Below, piece after piece: positions 49,018-63,093 of a DNA stretch of 64,000 bases. The position numbers and the translations under genes were made by a program. The first letter of the stretch is position 1. Each line of letters begins with the position of its first letter. The stretch covers positions 2,875,981-2,939,980 of the forward strand of contig NZ_CP014480.1 in assembly GCF_001580365.1 (NCBI RefSeq). The letters run 5' to 3'. The DNA is from Kocuria turfanensis. GTDB taxonomy: Bacteria; Actinomycetota; Actinomycetes; Actinomycetales; Micrococcaceae. Under the pieces are notes generated by a model. It saw only the letters and a program-made list of their open reading frames with translations. It searched no databases and was not told the origin of the DNA.

Positions 49018-49548
49018 ATGGACGGACAGCAGCCCGCGAGAACGGGCGAGCGGCTCACGGCGGGACAGGTGGCGGAGCGCTTCGGCGTCACCGTCCGCAC
49101 GCTCCACCACTACGACGACGTCGGCCTGCTGCGCCCGAGCGAACGCTCGGCGGGCGGCTACCGCCTGTACACGGAGGAGGACCTGCTCCGGCTGCGGCAC
49201 GTCGTGGTCTACCGCCGGCTCGGCCTCCCCCTCGAGCGCATCGAGGAGCTGCTGGCCGCGGAGGAGCCCGGGGCCGTGCTGGCCCACCTGCGCCGGCAGC
49301 GCGAGTCCGTCCTGTCGAGGCTGGCCGGGCTCCCCGCGACCTCGGCCGAGGCGATGGACGCCGCGGAGGCCGCGCGGCGCCAGATCCACGACCGCTTCTA
49401 CGACCTCTCGCCGGAGTCCCACCGGGCGCTGGGGGACATGTACGTGGCGGACCCGCGGTCCACGAGGACCTACGAGGACCTGGCGCCCGGACTGGCGCAG
49501 TACGTCCGGGACGCGATCCAGGCCAACGCCGACCGCGCAGGGGACTGA
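49018..49548 (+). CDS. MerR-family regulator with TipAS-like domain
   Basis: Regulator of 176 residues with the ATG that fits the leaderless promoter; GTG at 49009 or 49012 are alternatives. MerR HTH at about 13-80 (RFGVTVRTLHHYDDVGLLRPSERSAGGYRLYTEEDLLRLRHV), a dimer helix, then a shortened TipAS-type antibiotic-sensing region (RFYDLSPESHRALGDMYVADPRSTRTYEDLAPGLAQYVRDAIQANA). It probably activates its own gene and perhaps an unseen efflux system. A strong terminator isolates it. Confidence 0.88.
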   Translation: MDGQQPARTGERLTAGQVAERFGVTVRTLHHYDDVGLLRPSERSAGGYRLYTEEDLLRLRHVVVYRRLGLPLERIEELLAAEEPGAVLAHLRRQRESVLSRLAGLPATSAEAMDAAEAARRQIHDRFYDLSPESHRALGDMYVADPRSTRTYEDLAPGLAQYVRDAIQANADRAGD

Positions 49549-49565
49549 GGACCGCGCCGCTCGTC

Positions 49566-49605
49566 CCGCCGCGTCCTCCGGGCACCGACCCGGAGGACGC
49601 GGCGG
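49566..49605 (+). terminator. Terminator after the MerR gene
   Basis: Perfect 17-bp arms (49566-49582, 49589-49605) with loop CACCGA. Confidence 0.85.
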
Positions 49606-49697
49606 CCTGCAGGCCCCGGCTCCGGGGGCTCGGCGGTCAGGAGCACGACGTGCGGGCCGGGAAGGCCGCCGGTCTACGATCGAGCGGAGGAGGAACC

Positions 49698-50408
49698 ATG
49701 ACCGAGACCCCCCGGGCGACCCCGGACGTCGTCACCGGCTCGATCCGCCTGCTGGCCGAGCAGGGCTGGGAGGCCACGACCGTGGACCGGCTGGCGCAGG
49801 CGGCCGGGATCAGCCGCGCCACGTTCTTCCGCAAGTACGGGTCCAAGGAGGACATCGTCTTCGCGGACCACGCCGCCAACCTCGAACGGCTCGAGCAGCT
49901 GCTGGCCCGGTCCGGGGCCGCCCCGGGCGCGGATCCCGCCGTGGCGCTGCGCGAGGGCGTGCTGCTGGTCTTCCGCCACCACCTCGACCACCGCGAGCGC
50001 GCGCTCGCGCGCAACGCCCTGCTCCGGCAGGTGCCGCAGCTGCGGGACCGGGAGCTGATCACCTCGCACCGCTACGAGCGGGTCCTGCAGCGCTACCTGC
50101 GCTCCGCGCTGCCCGAGACCCCGGCCCGGGCCACCCTCGCCACGGCGCTGTCGGCGGCCGCGGTCGCGGTGCACAACGCCTATCTGCGGGGCTGGCTGCG
50201 CGCCCCGGACACCGACCCCTCGGCGGAGCTGGCCGCGCAGACCGAGCGGCTGGCCCGCGCCCTCGTCGCCGGGTTCGGCCACCCCGGGGCCGCGCCGGCC
50301 GGCGAGCCGACGGCGGCCCGCGCGCGGCCGGCCGTCGTCGTCACCGTGCTGGACCCGGCGGCGGACACGGAACAGGTCCTGGCCTCCGTGCGGGACGCCC
50401 TCCGGTGA
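49698..50408 (+). CDS. TetR-family regulator
   Basis: TetR protein of 236 residues: HTH about 8-55 (VVTGSIRLLAEQGWEATTVDRLAQAAGISRATFFRKYGSKEDIVFAD), then a MftR-like C-terminal domain with RHHLDHRERALARNALLRQVPQLRDRE. The ATG has GGAGGAGG upstream, and TACGAT near 49675 is a likely -10. It converges with the GNAT gene, 4 nt apart. The target is unknown; a palindrome before the nearby beta-oxidation operon (51032-51046) is one candidate. Confidence 0.88.
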   Translation: MTETPRATPDVVTGSIRLLAEQGWEATTVDRLAQAAGISRATFFRKYGSKEDIVFADHAANLERLEQLLARSGAAPGADPAVALREGVLLVFRHHLDHRERALARNALLRQVPQLRDRELITSHRYERVLQRYLRSALPETPARATLATALSAAAVAVHNAYLRGWLRAPDTDPSAELAAQTERLARALVAGFGHPGAAPAGEPTAARARPAVVVTVLDPAADTEQVLASVRDALR

Positions 50409-50412
50409 GGGC

Positions 50413-50958
50413 TCAGAGCTCGTCGGCGAGGATCGCGTAGATCAGCTCGTCACGCCACTCGCCCAGCTGGCGGTGGCTCTGGCGCAGCGTCGCCTCCAGG
50501 CGCATGCCGATGCGCTCGCAGACCTTGGCGGAGCTCACGTTGAGCGCGTCCAGGCTCGCGCAGACGCGGTGGGCGCCCAGCGAGGCGAAGGCGAACTCGA
50601 TGGCGGCACGCGCGGCCTCGGAGGCGATGCCCTTCCCGGCGTGGTCGGGGTGGACCACCCAGCCGATCTCGACCTGGTCGGCCTCCGCCTCGGTGAGCGT
50701 CAGCACGATCTCGCCCACGAGCTCCCGCGAGCCCTTGGGGGAGACGGCGAAGCGGACGTGGTCGCCGTCCCGGCTCCAGGGGCGCAGCCCGCTGTTCTCG
50801 GCGAGGGCGCGCTCGCACTCCTCGCGGGTGCGCGGGCCCCGCCACGCGTACTGCGCGTAGTCCTCGCGGCGCTGGTACGAGTACATGGGCTCGAGGTCCG
50901 CGGTGTCGAAGCGGCGGAACACGAGGCGTTCGGTCTCTGGAGGCAGCACATCGATCAT
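50413..50958 (-). CDS. GNAT-family N-acetyltransferase (RimJ/RimL type)
   Basis: Acetyltransferase of 181 residues. ETERLVFRRFDTADLEPMYSYQ at the N-terminus, the acetyl-CoA loop region GWVVHPDHAGKGIASEAARAAIEFAF (motif A), and LNVSSAKVCERIGMRLEATLRQ (motif B). This is the RimJ/RimL-like group that acetylates protein N-termini or small amines. The ATG at 50958 has TAGTAT 8 nt upstream and no Shine-Dalgarno, so it is possibly leaderless. Confidence 0.87.
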   Translation of the reverse strand: MIDVLPPETERLVFRRFDTADLEPMYSYQRREDYAQYAWRGPRTREECERALAENSGLRPWSRDGDHVRFAVSPKGSRELVGEIVLTLTEAEADQVEIGWVVHPDHAGKGIASEAARAAIEFAFASLGAHRVCASLDALNVSSAKVCERIGMRLEATLRQSHRQLGEWRDELIYAILADEL

Positions 50959-51025
50959 CAGTAGCGATACTAATGCCTCCGGGCGCCAGGAGCGGCGTCC
51001 GACGACGACACTGAGACTCAATACC

Positions 51026-51054
51026 TTGACGTGATACTCCGTATCAGTCAGAGT
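51026..51054 (+). promoter_or_regulatory. Promoter with palindromic operator of the fad pair
   Basis: TTGACG (51026-51031) and CAGAGT (51049-51054) are 17 bp apart. The spacer contains TGATAC-TCC-GTATCA (51032-51046), a perfect 15-bp inverted repeat that would block RNA polymerase when bound. Confidence 0.6.
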
Positions 51055-51088
51055 GGTGCCGATCACGTCCCGTCCCAGGAGTCCGTCC

Positions 51089-53224
51089 ATGGCACCCGCC
51101 CCGCACGCCCCGTCCTTCCCCTCCACCGTCACGGTCGCCCTGGAGCAGCTCGTGCTGCCCGGCCGGCACCTCCCGGTCGCCCTCGTGCGGCTGGACTCGA
51201 CGCAGCCCGGCGGGCTGATCATCTGGGGCTCCGAGGCCCTGGGGCAGCTGCGCGACGCCCTGCGCTCCGTGGACCAGTCGGCCGTCGAGGCGATCGTGGT
51301 CACCGGCAACGCGCGGTCCTTCGGCGCGGGGGCCGACCTCAAGGAGATCCGGCACGCCCAGCTCAGCGGCGTCTCCGACTCCTACGTCGGCCTCGGGCAC
51401 GAGGCCTTCGGCATCCTGGCCGACGCGGAGGTGCCGACCTTCTCCCTGCTCACGGGGCAGGCGCTGGGCGGCGGGCTCGAGCTGGCCCTGCACACCGACC
51501 ACCGCGTGGCCCACCCGCGCACCGGCCCGCTCGGCCTGCCGGAGTGCCGGCTGGGCTTCTTCCCGGGCTGGGGCGGCGTCCACCTGCTCCCGCACCTCGT
51601 CGGCCCGGCCGCGGCCCTGCGCATCATCGTGTTCGACTCCCTGCGCGGCCGCCACGTGAAGGCGCAGGAGGCGCACGAGCTCGGCCTCGTGGACGTCGTG
51701 CTCGACGCCGCGCCGGGGACCGAGCAGTGGGACCCCGCCTGGCAGCAGTGGGTGGCCGGCCGGCTCGACGCGATCGACGCCGGGGAGCCCCGCCGACGTC
51801 CCGGCGCACCGGGCCGGGCGGAGGACCCGGAGTGGCAGGAGGCCGTCGACCAGGCCCGCGTCCGCGCCGAGCGCACCTGGCACGGCGCGGCCCCCGCCCC
51901 GCTGGTGGCGATCGACCTCGTCGCCGACGCCCGCACCGAGAGCCGCACCGAGAACGGGGCGAAGGCCGTCGCGGCCTTCGCGGAGCTCGTCCGCGGTGAC
52001 GTCGCCAAGGCCTCCCTCTACGCCTTCGAACTGGTCTCCTCCCGCTCCCGGCGGCCCGCCGACGTGCCCGAGGCGGCCCCGAAGCCCCTGCGCAAGGCCG
52101 CCGTCATCGGTGCCGGGCTGATGGCCGGACAGCTCGCCTCCCTCATCGCCGGGGGCGCCCGGATCCCCGTGGTCATGACCGACCTCGACGACGAGCGGCT
52201 GGCCGCCGGCGTGGCCCGGACCCGCGAGCGCTTCACCGCCCAGGCCGCCAAGGGCCGGATCACCCCGGAGCAGGCCGAGCAGCTCGGCGGCCTGATCACC
52301 GGCGCGAGCGGGCCGGAGGACCTCGCCGACGCCGATCTCGTGATCGAGGCCGTCTTCGAGGACCTCGACGTCAAGAAGGCCGTCTTCGCCCAGTGGGAGG
52401 AGGTCGTCCGGCCGGACACGATCCTCGCGACGAACACGAGCTCCCTGTCCGTCACCGCCATGGCCGAGGACCTGCGCCACCCCGAGCGGGTCGTCGGCTT
52501 CCACGTGTTCAACCCCGTGGAGGTCACCCCGCTGCTCGAGATCGTCGCGGGGGAGCGGACCGGTGACGTGGCGCTGGCCACCGCCTTCGACCTCGCCGCC
52601 ACGCTGCGCCGCACGGCCGTGCGGGTCCAGGACGCCCCGGGCTTCGTGGTCAACCGCGTGCTCACCCGCCTGTTCGACGTGGTGGTGCGCGCGGTCGACG
52701 CGGGCACCGACGTGGCCGCCGCCGACCACGCCCCCGACCCGCTGGGGCTGCCGATGACGCCGCTGCGGCTGCTCGACTTCGTGGGGCCGGCGGTGCTGCA
52801 CCACGTCGGCGCCACCATGCAGCAGGCCTACCCCGAGCGCTTCGCCCGGTCCCCGTGGATGGACGCGGTGGTCGAGGCGGGGCTCACCCACGTCCTGCCG
52901 ACCGAGCGGGACCCGGAGACCGGGGCGGACGGCTACCTCGCCGCCGAGGCCGCCCGGCTGCTCGAGCGCACCCGCGCCGAGCACCCCGAGCTCGCCGCGC
53001 ACGCCCCGGCCTCCGCCGAGGAGCTGCTCGTCCGCATCCAGGACGCCCTGGCCGAGGAGATCGGCGCGATGCTGACCGAGGGCGTCGTCGCCGGACCCGA
53101 GGACGTGGACCTGTGCATGATCCTGGGCGCCAACTACCCCTTCCACCTGGGCGGGATCACCCCGTACCTCGACCGCACGGGCGCCGCCGAACGCGTCCTC
53201 GGCCGCCGCTTCCACCAGGACTGA
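51089..53224 (+). CDS. Fatty-acid oxidation protein, hydratase/3-hydroxyacyl-CoA dehydrogenase
   Basis: Bifunctional beta-oxidation enzyme of 711 residues (FadB/FadJ type). The N-terminal crotonase domain has the oxyanion loop RSFGAGADLKEI and two catalytic-type Glu (GGGLELAL, LPECRLGFFPGWGG). The dehydrogenase part starts near 330 with KAAVIGAGLMAGQLASLIAGG, then LVIEAVFEDLDVKKAVF, ATNTSSLSVTAMA and GFHVFNPVEVTPLLEIV. It acts with the acyl-CoA dehydrogenase and an unlinked thiolase. ATG at 51089 has AGGAG 7 nt upstream. Confidence 0.92.
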   Translation: MAPAPHAPSFPSTVTVALEQLVLPGRHLPVALVRLDSTQPGGLIIWGSEALGQLRDALRSVDQSAVEAIVVTGNARSFGAGADLKEIRHAQLSGVSDSYVGLGHEAFGILADAEVPTFSLLTGQALGGGLELALHTDHRVAHPRTGPLGLPECRLGFFPGWGGVHLLPHLVGPAAALRIIVFDSLRGRHVKAQEAHELGLVDVVLDAAPGTEQWDPAWQQWVAGRLDAIDAGEPRRRPGAPGRAEDPEWQEAVDQARVRAERTWHGAAPAPLVAIDLVADARTESRTENGAKAVAAFAELVRGDVAKASLYAFELVSSRSRRPADVPEAAPKPLRKAAVIGAGLMAGQLASLIAGGARIPVVMTDLDDERLAAGVARTRERFTAQAAKGRITPEQAEQLGGLITGASGPEDLADADLVIEAVFEDLDVKKAVFAQWEEVVRPDTILATNTSSLSVTAMAEDLRHPERVVGFHVFNPVEVTPLLEIVAGERTGDVALATAFDLAATLRRTAVRVQDAPGFVVNRVLTRLFDVVVRAVDAGTDVAAADHAPDPLGLPMTPLRLLDFVGPAVLHHVGATMQQAYPERFARSPWMDAVVEAGLTHVLPTERDPETGADGYLAAEAARLLERTRAEHPELAAHAPASAEELLVRIQDALAEEIGAMLTEGVVAGPEDVDLCMILGANYPFHLGGITPYLDRTGAAERVLGRRFHQD

Positions 53225-53272
53225 CCGGGCACCGCCCTCCACCCGACCGCCGAACGACCGAAGGATGCTCCG

Positions 53273-54511
53273 ATGACCGCCACCCCTGAGACCGGCGCGA
53301 ACCTGTTCCCCGCCGGCACCGTGGAACCCGACTACGTCCTCGACGAGGCCCTCGGCACGGACGCGGCCGGCGCGTTCGAGTCCGTCTCCGAGGCCGACCG
53401 CGAGCACTGGATGCGGGCGCGGGCCTTCGTCCAGGAGGACCTGCTGCCGGTGATCGCCGGGCACTGGGACAACTCCGAGTACTCCCTCGACCTCGTCCGA
53501 CGCCTGGGGGAGCTCGACCTGCTGCGCGACGGCGTGGCGGTCGACGGCTACCCCGAGATGTCCAAGACCGCCGCCGGGCTGATCAGCATGGAGCTCTCCC
53601 GGGGCGACGGGTCCATCGCCACCGTCTCGGGCGTCCAGGGCGGGCTCGCCATGCGCTCGATCGCGATGTGCGGCTCCGAGGAGCAGCGGCAGCGCTGGCT
53701 GCCGCGCATGGCCACCGGCGAGCTGCTCGGCGCCTTCGCGCTCACCGAGCCCACGCACGGCTCGGACTCCGTGAGCCTGGAGACCCGCGCCACCCGGGTG
53801 GACGGCGGCTGGCTGCTCAACGGCGAGAAGAAGTGGATCGGCAACGGTTCCATGGGCGGGATCACCGTGGTGTGGGCCCGCTCCGACGAGGACGGCCAGG
53901 TCCGCGGCTTCGTGGTCCCGCAGGAGAGCGAGGGCTACACCGGCACGACCATCCGCGGGAAGCTCGCCCTGCGCGCCATCCACCAGGCGCACCTGCGCTT
54001 CGAGGACGTCTTCGTCCCTGAGGAGAACGCGCTGCCGGCGGCCCGGTCCTTCAAGGACACGGCCGCGGTGCTCTTCGCCACGCGGGTCAGCGTGGCGTGG
54101 GGCGCCGTGGGGCACGCCCAGGCCTGCTACGAGACCGCGGTCCAGTACGCCGCCCAGCGCGTGCAGTTCGGCCGGCCGCTCGCCGCGTCCCAGATCGTCC
54201 AGGAGCGCCTGGCCCGGATGCTCAGCGAGCTCACCCAGATCCAGCTGCTCGTGGCGCGGATGACCGAGCGGGAGGAGTCCGGGACGCTCACGGGCGAGCA
54301 GGCGTCCCTGGCGAAGTACACCTCGACCCGGACGGCGCGCTCGATCGCGGCGAACGCCCGCGACCTCATGGGCGGCAACGGCATCCTGATCGAGCACCGC
54401 GTGGCCCGTCACTTCGCGGACATCGAGGCCCTGCACACCTACGAGGGGACCGAGACGATGCAGGCCCTGATCATCGGGCGGAGCATCACGGGGCTCTCCG
54501 CGTTCGCCTGA
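53273..54511 (+). CDS. Acyl-CoA dehydrogenase
   Basis: FAD-dependent acyl-CoA dehydrogenase of 412 residues. FALTEPTHGSDSVSLET (substrate and FAD contact), LNGEKKWIGNG, then LMGGNGIL and the catalytic Glu in HTYEGTETMQALIIGR. The overall sequence is nearest the glutaryl-CoA/short-chain dehydrogenase branch, but the chain length of the substrate is not certain. It follows the FadB-type gene by 48 nt and is probably co-transcribed. Confidence 0.92.
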   Translation: MTATPETGANLFPAGTVEPDYVLDEALGTDAAGAFESVSEADREHWMRARAFVQEDLLPVIAGHWDNSEYSLDLVRRLGELDLLRDGVAVDGYPEMSKTAAGLISMELSRGDGSIATVSGVQGGLAMRSIAMCGSEEQRQRWLPRMATGELLGAFALTEPTHGSDSVSLETRATRVDGGWLLNGEKKWIGNGSMGGITVVWARSDEDGQVRGFVVPQESEGYTGTTIRGKLALRAIHQAHLRFEDVFVPEENALPAARSFKDTAAVLFATRVSVAWGAVGHAQACYETAVQYAAQRVQFGRPLAASQIVQERLARMLSELTQIQLLVARMTEREESGTLTGEQASLAKYTSTRTARSIAANARDLMGGNGILIEHRVARHFADIEALHTYEGTETMQALIIGRSITGLSAFA

Positions 54512-54560
54512 GCCGCGCACCTGCACCCCCGAGCAGCGGGCGCCCCCGGACAGCCGGCAC

Positions 54561-54615
54561 CCCCGGACACGAGGACGCCCCGGCCGTCACGGCCGGGGCG
54601 TCCTCGTGTCCGGGG
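54561..54615. terminator. Very long terminator hairpin
   Basis: Perfect 25-bp arms (54561-54585, 54591-54615) with loop GTCAC, between the acyl-CoA dehydrogenase and the convergent acidic-protein gene. Confidence 0.9.
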
Positions 54616-54622
54616 ACCGCGC

Positions 54623-54967
54623 TCAGGAGAGCGGGTCGCCGCCGGCGTGGAACGAGTCGTTGCTCGCGTCGACCTCGTCCTCGAAACCCGAGTTCTCGGG
54701 CACGTCGAGGTCGTCGAGGGCCTCGCCCATGCCCGGCTCCTCGGGCGGGATCTGCTCGTCGCCGGCCTCGAAGCGGGCCTCGGCCGTCTCGTCCCGCAGC
54801 TGCTGCTCGGACGGGACCACCGGGTGGGCGGGATCGACGCGCTCGTCCGCCGCGTCCACCTCGGCTCCCTCGATGAGCGGGTCGTCACGCCAGTGCTCGG
54901 GGTCGACCTCCGCCGCGCCCTCGTAGGTGTCGGGGGTCTCCGGCAGTTCTTCCGGTGAGGTGCTCAT
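54623..54967 (-). CDS. Acidic, probably disordered protein
   Basis: Protein of 114 residues with a very high Asp/Glu content and no hydrophobic core (MSTSPEELPETPDTYEGAAE at the start, DEVDASNDSFHAGGDPLS at the end). It has an ATG with AAAGGA upstream. I recognise no domain. Such small acidic proteins are common in Micrococcaceae and may be chaperone- or ribosome-associated, but this is a guess. It lies next to the rRNA operon promoter region and points away from it. Confidence 0.6.
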   Translation of the reverse strand: MSTSPEELPETPDTYEGAAEVDPEHWRDDPLIEGAEVDAADERVDPAHPVVPSEQQLRDETAEARFEAGDEQIPPEEPGMGEALDDLDVPENSGFEDEVDASNDSFHAGGDPLS

Positions 54968-55166
54968 CTGCTGTCCTTTCGGTTGACGGTCACGGATGTG
55001 TCATCAGCCTACGCACGAACCCGCCCGGTCCGAGGGGTCGGGGCGGACGTTCGCGGACCGCGTGCACGGCCCCGGCCCGGGGGCCGACCCGGGCCGGTCC
55101 TCGGTGTGCCCCCGAGGGCCCCACGGCAGGCGATCCACGGCCCTCCGAGTGGTCCTGGAAGGTGTT

Positions 55167-55195
55167 TTGACGGTGTCGGGGGGTGGGTGTAGTGT
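55167..55195 (+). promoter_or_regulatory. rRNA operon promoter P1
   Basis: TTGACG (55167-55172) and TAGTGT (55190-55195) with a 17-bp spacer, 415 nt before 16S. Confidence 0.75.
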
Positions 55196-55316
55196 CTTCC
55201 GAGTTGCCGCGGGTGGGCGAGGTTCTGGCCCCGTGGTGGTGGCCGGTTTTCCGGTGGTTGGTTCTTCTCCGGAGTCGTTCTGGTGCTGTCGTGTCCTGCT
55301 GGGCGGGGTGCGGGAG

Positions 55317-55345
55317 TTGCGTGGGGCGGGTCGGGGAGGTAAATT
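55317..55345 (+). promoter_or_regulatory. rRNA operon promoter P2
   Basis: TTGCGT (55317-55322) and TAAATT (55340-55345) with a 17-bp spacer, 265 nt before 16S. Confidence 0.65.
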
Positions 55346-55445
55346 AGCTGAGTCGCTGCGGCCGGGACGGGTTGTCCGGGGCCGGGAGGCGGCGAAGATA
55401 CCACTCACGAGTTTCGGGGCCTTTGGGGTCCTGGTTCTTGGTCTG

Positions 55446-55466
55446 TTGTTTGAGAACTCAATAGTG
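55446..55466 (+). promoter_or_regulatory. rRNA leader element, repeated in the 16S-23S spacer
   Basis: TTGTTTGAGAACTCAATAGT is repeated with two changes in the 16S-23S spacer (57590-57610). This is the conserved actinobacterial rrn leader/antitermination and processing element. Confidence 0.7.
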
Positions 55467-55609
55467 TGCCATGTTTGTTGATACCAAATGTTTTGTTTGG
55501 TTGATGGATCGCCTGTGTCCCGCCTCCGTGGGGTGTGGGTGGTCTTTTTCGGCCTGGATCGCTCGCTCGTCCTGCTTCTGTTGCGGGGTGGGTGGGTTTG
55601 TTTTTCTGT

Positions 55610-60943
<5,334 letters not shown>

Positions 60944-61148
60944 CCACACCCGCCCCCCACCGAAGCGTGGGGACACCGGTGGGACACCACAGAACACCGC
61001 GTCCACTATACGGCTCCCAACCAACAACCCCGCCCCCGGGGCCACGGTTGCACCACCGCAGCAGCCACAATTGCATACCGCCCACCACGGGCGGACCCCT
61101 GACTTACCCACCCCACCGGCCACACGCCGCACGGGGTGCGGCACACGA
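60944..61148 (+). other. 23S-5S spacer
   Basis: About 205 nt. It contains the 3' half of the 23S processing stem (60998-61011). No tRNA is seen. Confidence 0.8.
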
Positions 61149-61267
61149 GTTACGGCGGTCATAGCGTGGGGGAAACGCCCGGTCCCATCCCGAACCCGGA
61201 AGCTAAGACCCACAGCGCCGATGGTACTGCACCCGCCAGGGTGTGGGAGAGTAGGACACCGCCGGAC
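61149..61267 (+). rRNA. rrf: 5S ribosomal RNA
   Basis: About 119 nt from GTTACGGCGGTCATAGCGTG to ACACCGCCGGA, with the conserved CCCGAACCCGGAAGCTAAG loop. The terminal stem GGCGGT/ACCGCC closes it. Confidence 0.97.
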
Positions 61268-61283
61268 CACACCCACAAGGGTC

Positions 61284-61378
61284 GAGCCCCCGCACCACCA
61301 GGTGCGGGGGCTCCCCACATCCCCCCGCCGGCAGCCCCGGCACCCCCCAGGCCCCGCACCCACCGGTGCGGGGCCTTT
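61284..61378 (+). terminator. Tandem terminators of the rRNA operon
   Basis: First hairpin: 13-bp arms 61284-61296/61301-61313, loop ACCA. Second: 12-bp arms 61349-61360/61365-61376, loop CACC, followed by TT. The two stems share the core CCCCGCACC/GGTGCGGGG. Confidence 0.9.
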
Positions 61379-61440
61379 CCTCATGCCCGGCTTCGGCCTA
61401 TCGTCGGAGAACGCGGATCCGACGGTCTCGAGGGGGAGCC

Positions 61441-62049
61441 ATGCGGCGAAGTGTTCTGGCGGCGGCAGCGGTGCCGGCTGTCCTGCTCCTGGCGGGCTGC
61501 GGCGACGGGAGCGGAGGCGCCGTCGTCGAGGAGAGCACGGCCGCCGCGGAGGCCGGCGCGGCCTCGCAGGCGGTGCTGCGGGACGCGGAGGGCACCGAGG
61601 TGGGCACCGTGCAGTTCTCGGAGGTCTCCGCCGGCACGGAGGTCGTGGCCCAGGTGGAGGGTCTCGACCCGGGCTTCTACGGCCTGCACGTCCACGGGAC
61701 GGGGCTGTGCGAGACGGACAGCGCCGCTCCGGGGGACCCCGGGACCACCGGGGACTTCCTGTCCGCGGGCGGGCACCTCGGCGGCGACTCCGCGGACCAC
61801 CCGGGCCACACGGGGGACCTCACGAGCGTCTACGTCACCCAGGACGGCCTGGGCTTCCTCACGACCGTCACGGACCGCTTCCGGGTGGAGGACCTCGCGG
61901 CCGACGAGGACGGCAGCGCGGTGATCCTGCACTCCGGCCCCGACAACTTCGCCAACGTGCCGGAACGCTACGCGCCCGAGGGACCGGACGAGAGCACGCT
62001 CCGCACGGGCGACGCCGGGTCCCGGCAGGCCTGCGGGGCGGTCGAGTGA
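61441..62049 (+). CDS. sodC: Cu/Zn superoxide dismutase-family lipoprotein
   Basis: Lipoprotein of 202 residues: signal peptide with lipobox LLAGC, short acidic linker, then the Cu/Zn SOD fold. Copper ligand histidines appear in GLHVHGTGLC, and the bridging and zinc region is AGGHLGGDSADHPGHTGDL, with a shorter zinc loop than in eukaryotic SOD. ILHSGPDNF supplies the last copper His, and GDAGSRQACG the active-site Arg and the disulfide Cys. It would remove superoxide outside the membrane. The short zinc loop leaves zinc binding uncertain. GAGGGGG precedes the ATG. Confidence 0.85.
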   Translation: MRRSVLAAAAVPAVLLLAGCGDGSGGAVVEESTAAAEAGAASQAVLRDAEGTEVGTVQFSEVSAGTEVVAQVEGLDPGFYGLHVHGTGLCETDSAAPGDPGTTGDFLSAGGHLGGDSADHPGHTGDLTSVYVTQDGLGFLTTVTDRFRVEDLAADEDGSAVILHSGPDNFANVPERYAPEGPDESTLRTGDAGSRQACGAVE

Positions 62050-62146
62050 GGGCGGCTCCCGGGGCGTCGTCGCCCTCGGTCGGCGGGGGAGAAGTGGCTA
62101 CGCTGGAGGGGCCGTAGCAGCCGGTCCGTGGAAGGAGTTCCCCGCC

Positions 62147-62959
62147 GTGTCCGATGTCTGTTCGTTCACCGCCAGGATCGACGACGTCACCCTGGCCTAC
62201 ACCGACCGGGGCGAGGGCCCCGTGCTGCTCCTGCTGCACGGGCACGCCTACGACCGGAGCATGTGGGCGCGCCAGATCGAGGTGTTCGCCGAGCTCGGCT
62301 GGCGGGTGCTGGCCCCGGACCTGCGCGGTTTCGGGGCGTCCGGGATCACCGAGGGGATCGTCTACACGGAGGAGTTCGCCGACGACGTCGCCGGGCTGCT
62401 CGACCACCTCGGTGTGCCCGCCGCGGTGGTGGTCGGCTTCTCGATGTCCGGGCAGATCGCCATGGAACTGGCCCGGCGGCATCCGGGGCGGGTCCGCGGG
62501 CTCGTCGTCGTCGACACCGTCCCCGAGGGGGAGGACCGTGCCGGCAGGCGGCGCCGGCACACCACGGCGGACGCCATCCTGGCCGGCGGCATGGAGACCT
62601 ACGGGCGCAGCGTGCTCGGCCGGATGGTCGCCGACGCCACGGTGGAGTCGTGCCCCGGGGTGGCGGCGGAGGTGCTCGCCATGCTCCGGAGCGCGCCGGC
62701 CAAGGGGGCGGCCGCGGCGATGCGCGGGCGTGCCGAGCGCCGGGACCTCAGCGACGTGCTGCGTGGTCTCCGGGTCCCGGTGCTCGTGGTGGTGGGCGCG
62801 GACGACGTCTTCGACGGCGGAGCGGGCCGTCGGATGGCGGACCTGGCCCCGGACGCCCAGCTCGTGGTCATCGACGAGGCCGGCCACACCCCGAGCCTCG
62901 AGCAGCCCGCCGCGTTCGACGACGCCCTGCGCGCCTTCCTGCAGCGCTTCACCCACTGA
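62147..62959 (+). CDS. Alpha/beta hydrolase
   Basis: Alpha/beta hydrolase fold enzyme of 270 residues. Oxyanion region LLLLHGHAYDRSMW, nucleophile Ser in VGFSMSGQIAMELA, acid Asp in VVVGADDVF and catalytic His in DEAGHTPSLEQP. Substrate unknown; the family includes esterases, lactonases and haloperoxidase-like enzymes. The GTG start has GGAAGGAG upstream. TACGCT (62099-62104) within a GCTACG/CGTAGC inverted repeat is the probable promoter. Confidence 0.88.
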   Translation: MSDVCSFTARIDDVTLAYTDRGEGPVLLLLHGHAYDRSMWARQIEVFAELGWRVLAPDLRGFGASGITEGIVYTEEFADDVAGLLDHLGVPAAVVVGFSMSGQIAMELARRHPGRVRGLVVVDTVPEGEDRAGRRRRHTTADAILAGGMETYGRSVLGRMVADATVESCPGVAAEVLAMLRSAPAKGAAAAMRGRAERRDLSDVLRGLRVPVLVVVGADDVFDGGAGRRMADLAPDAQLVVIDEAGHTPSLEQPAAFDDALRAFLQRFTH

Positions 62960-63093
62960 ACGACCGGCCGACGACCGCACGAGCGTCCGCCTCGCGCGCC
63001 GGTCCGGCGTGTTCTCGGAGAGTGAACTGCTGTCTTTGTGCCCGATTGCTCAGTATGCTGATGTAACCCGAGTGCACGACGAAAGGAGTGGAC

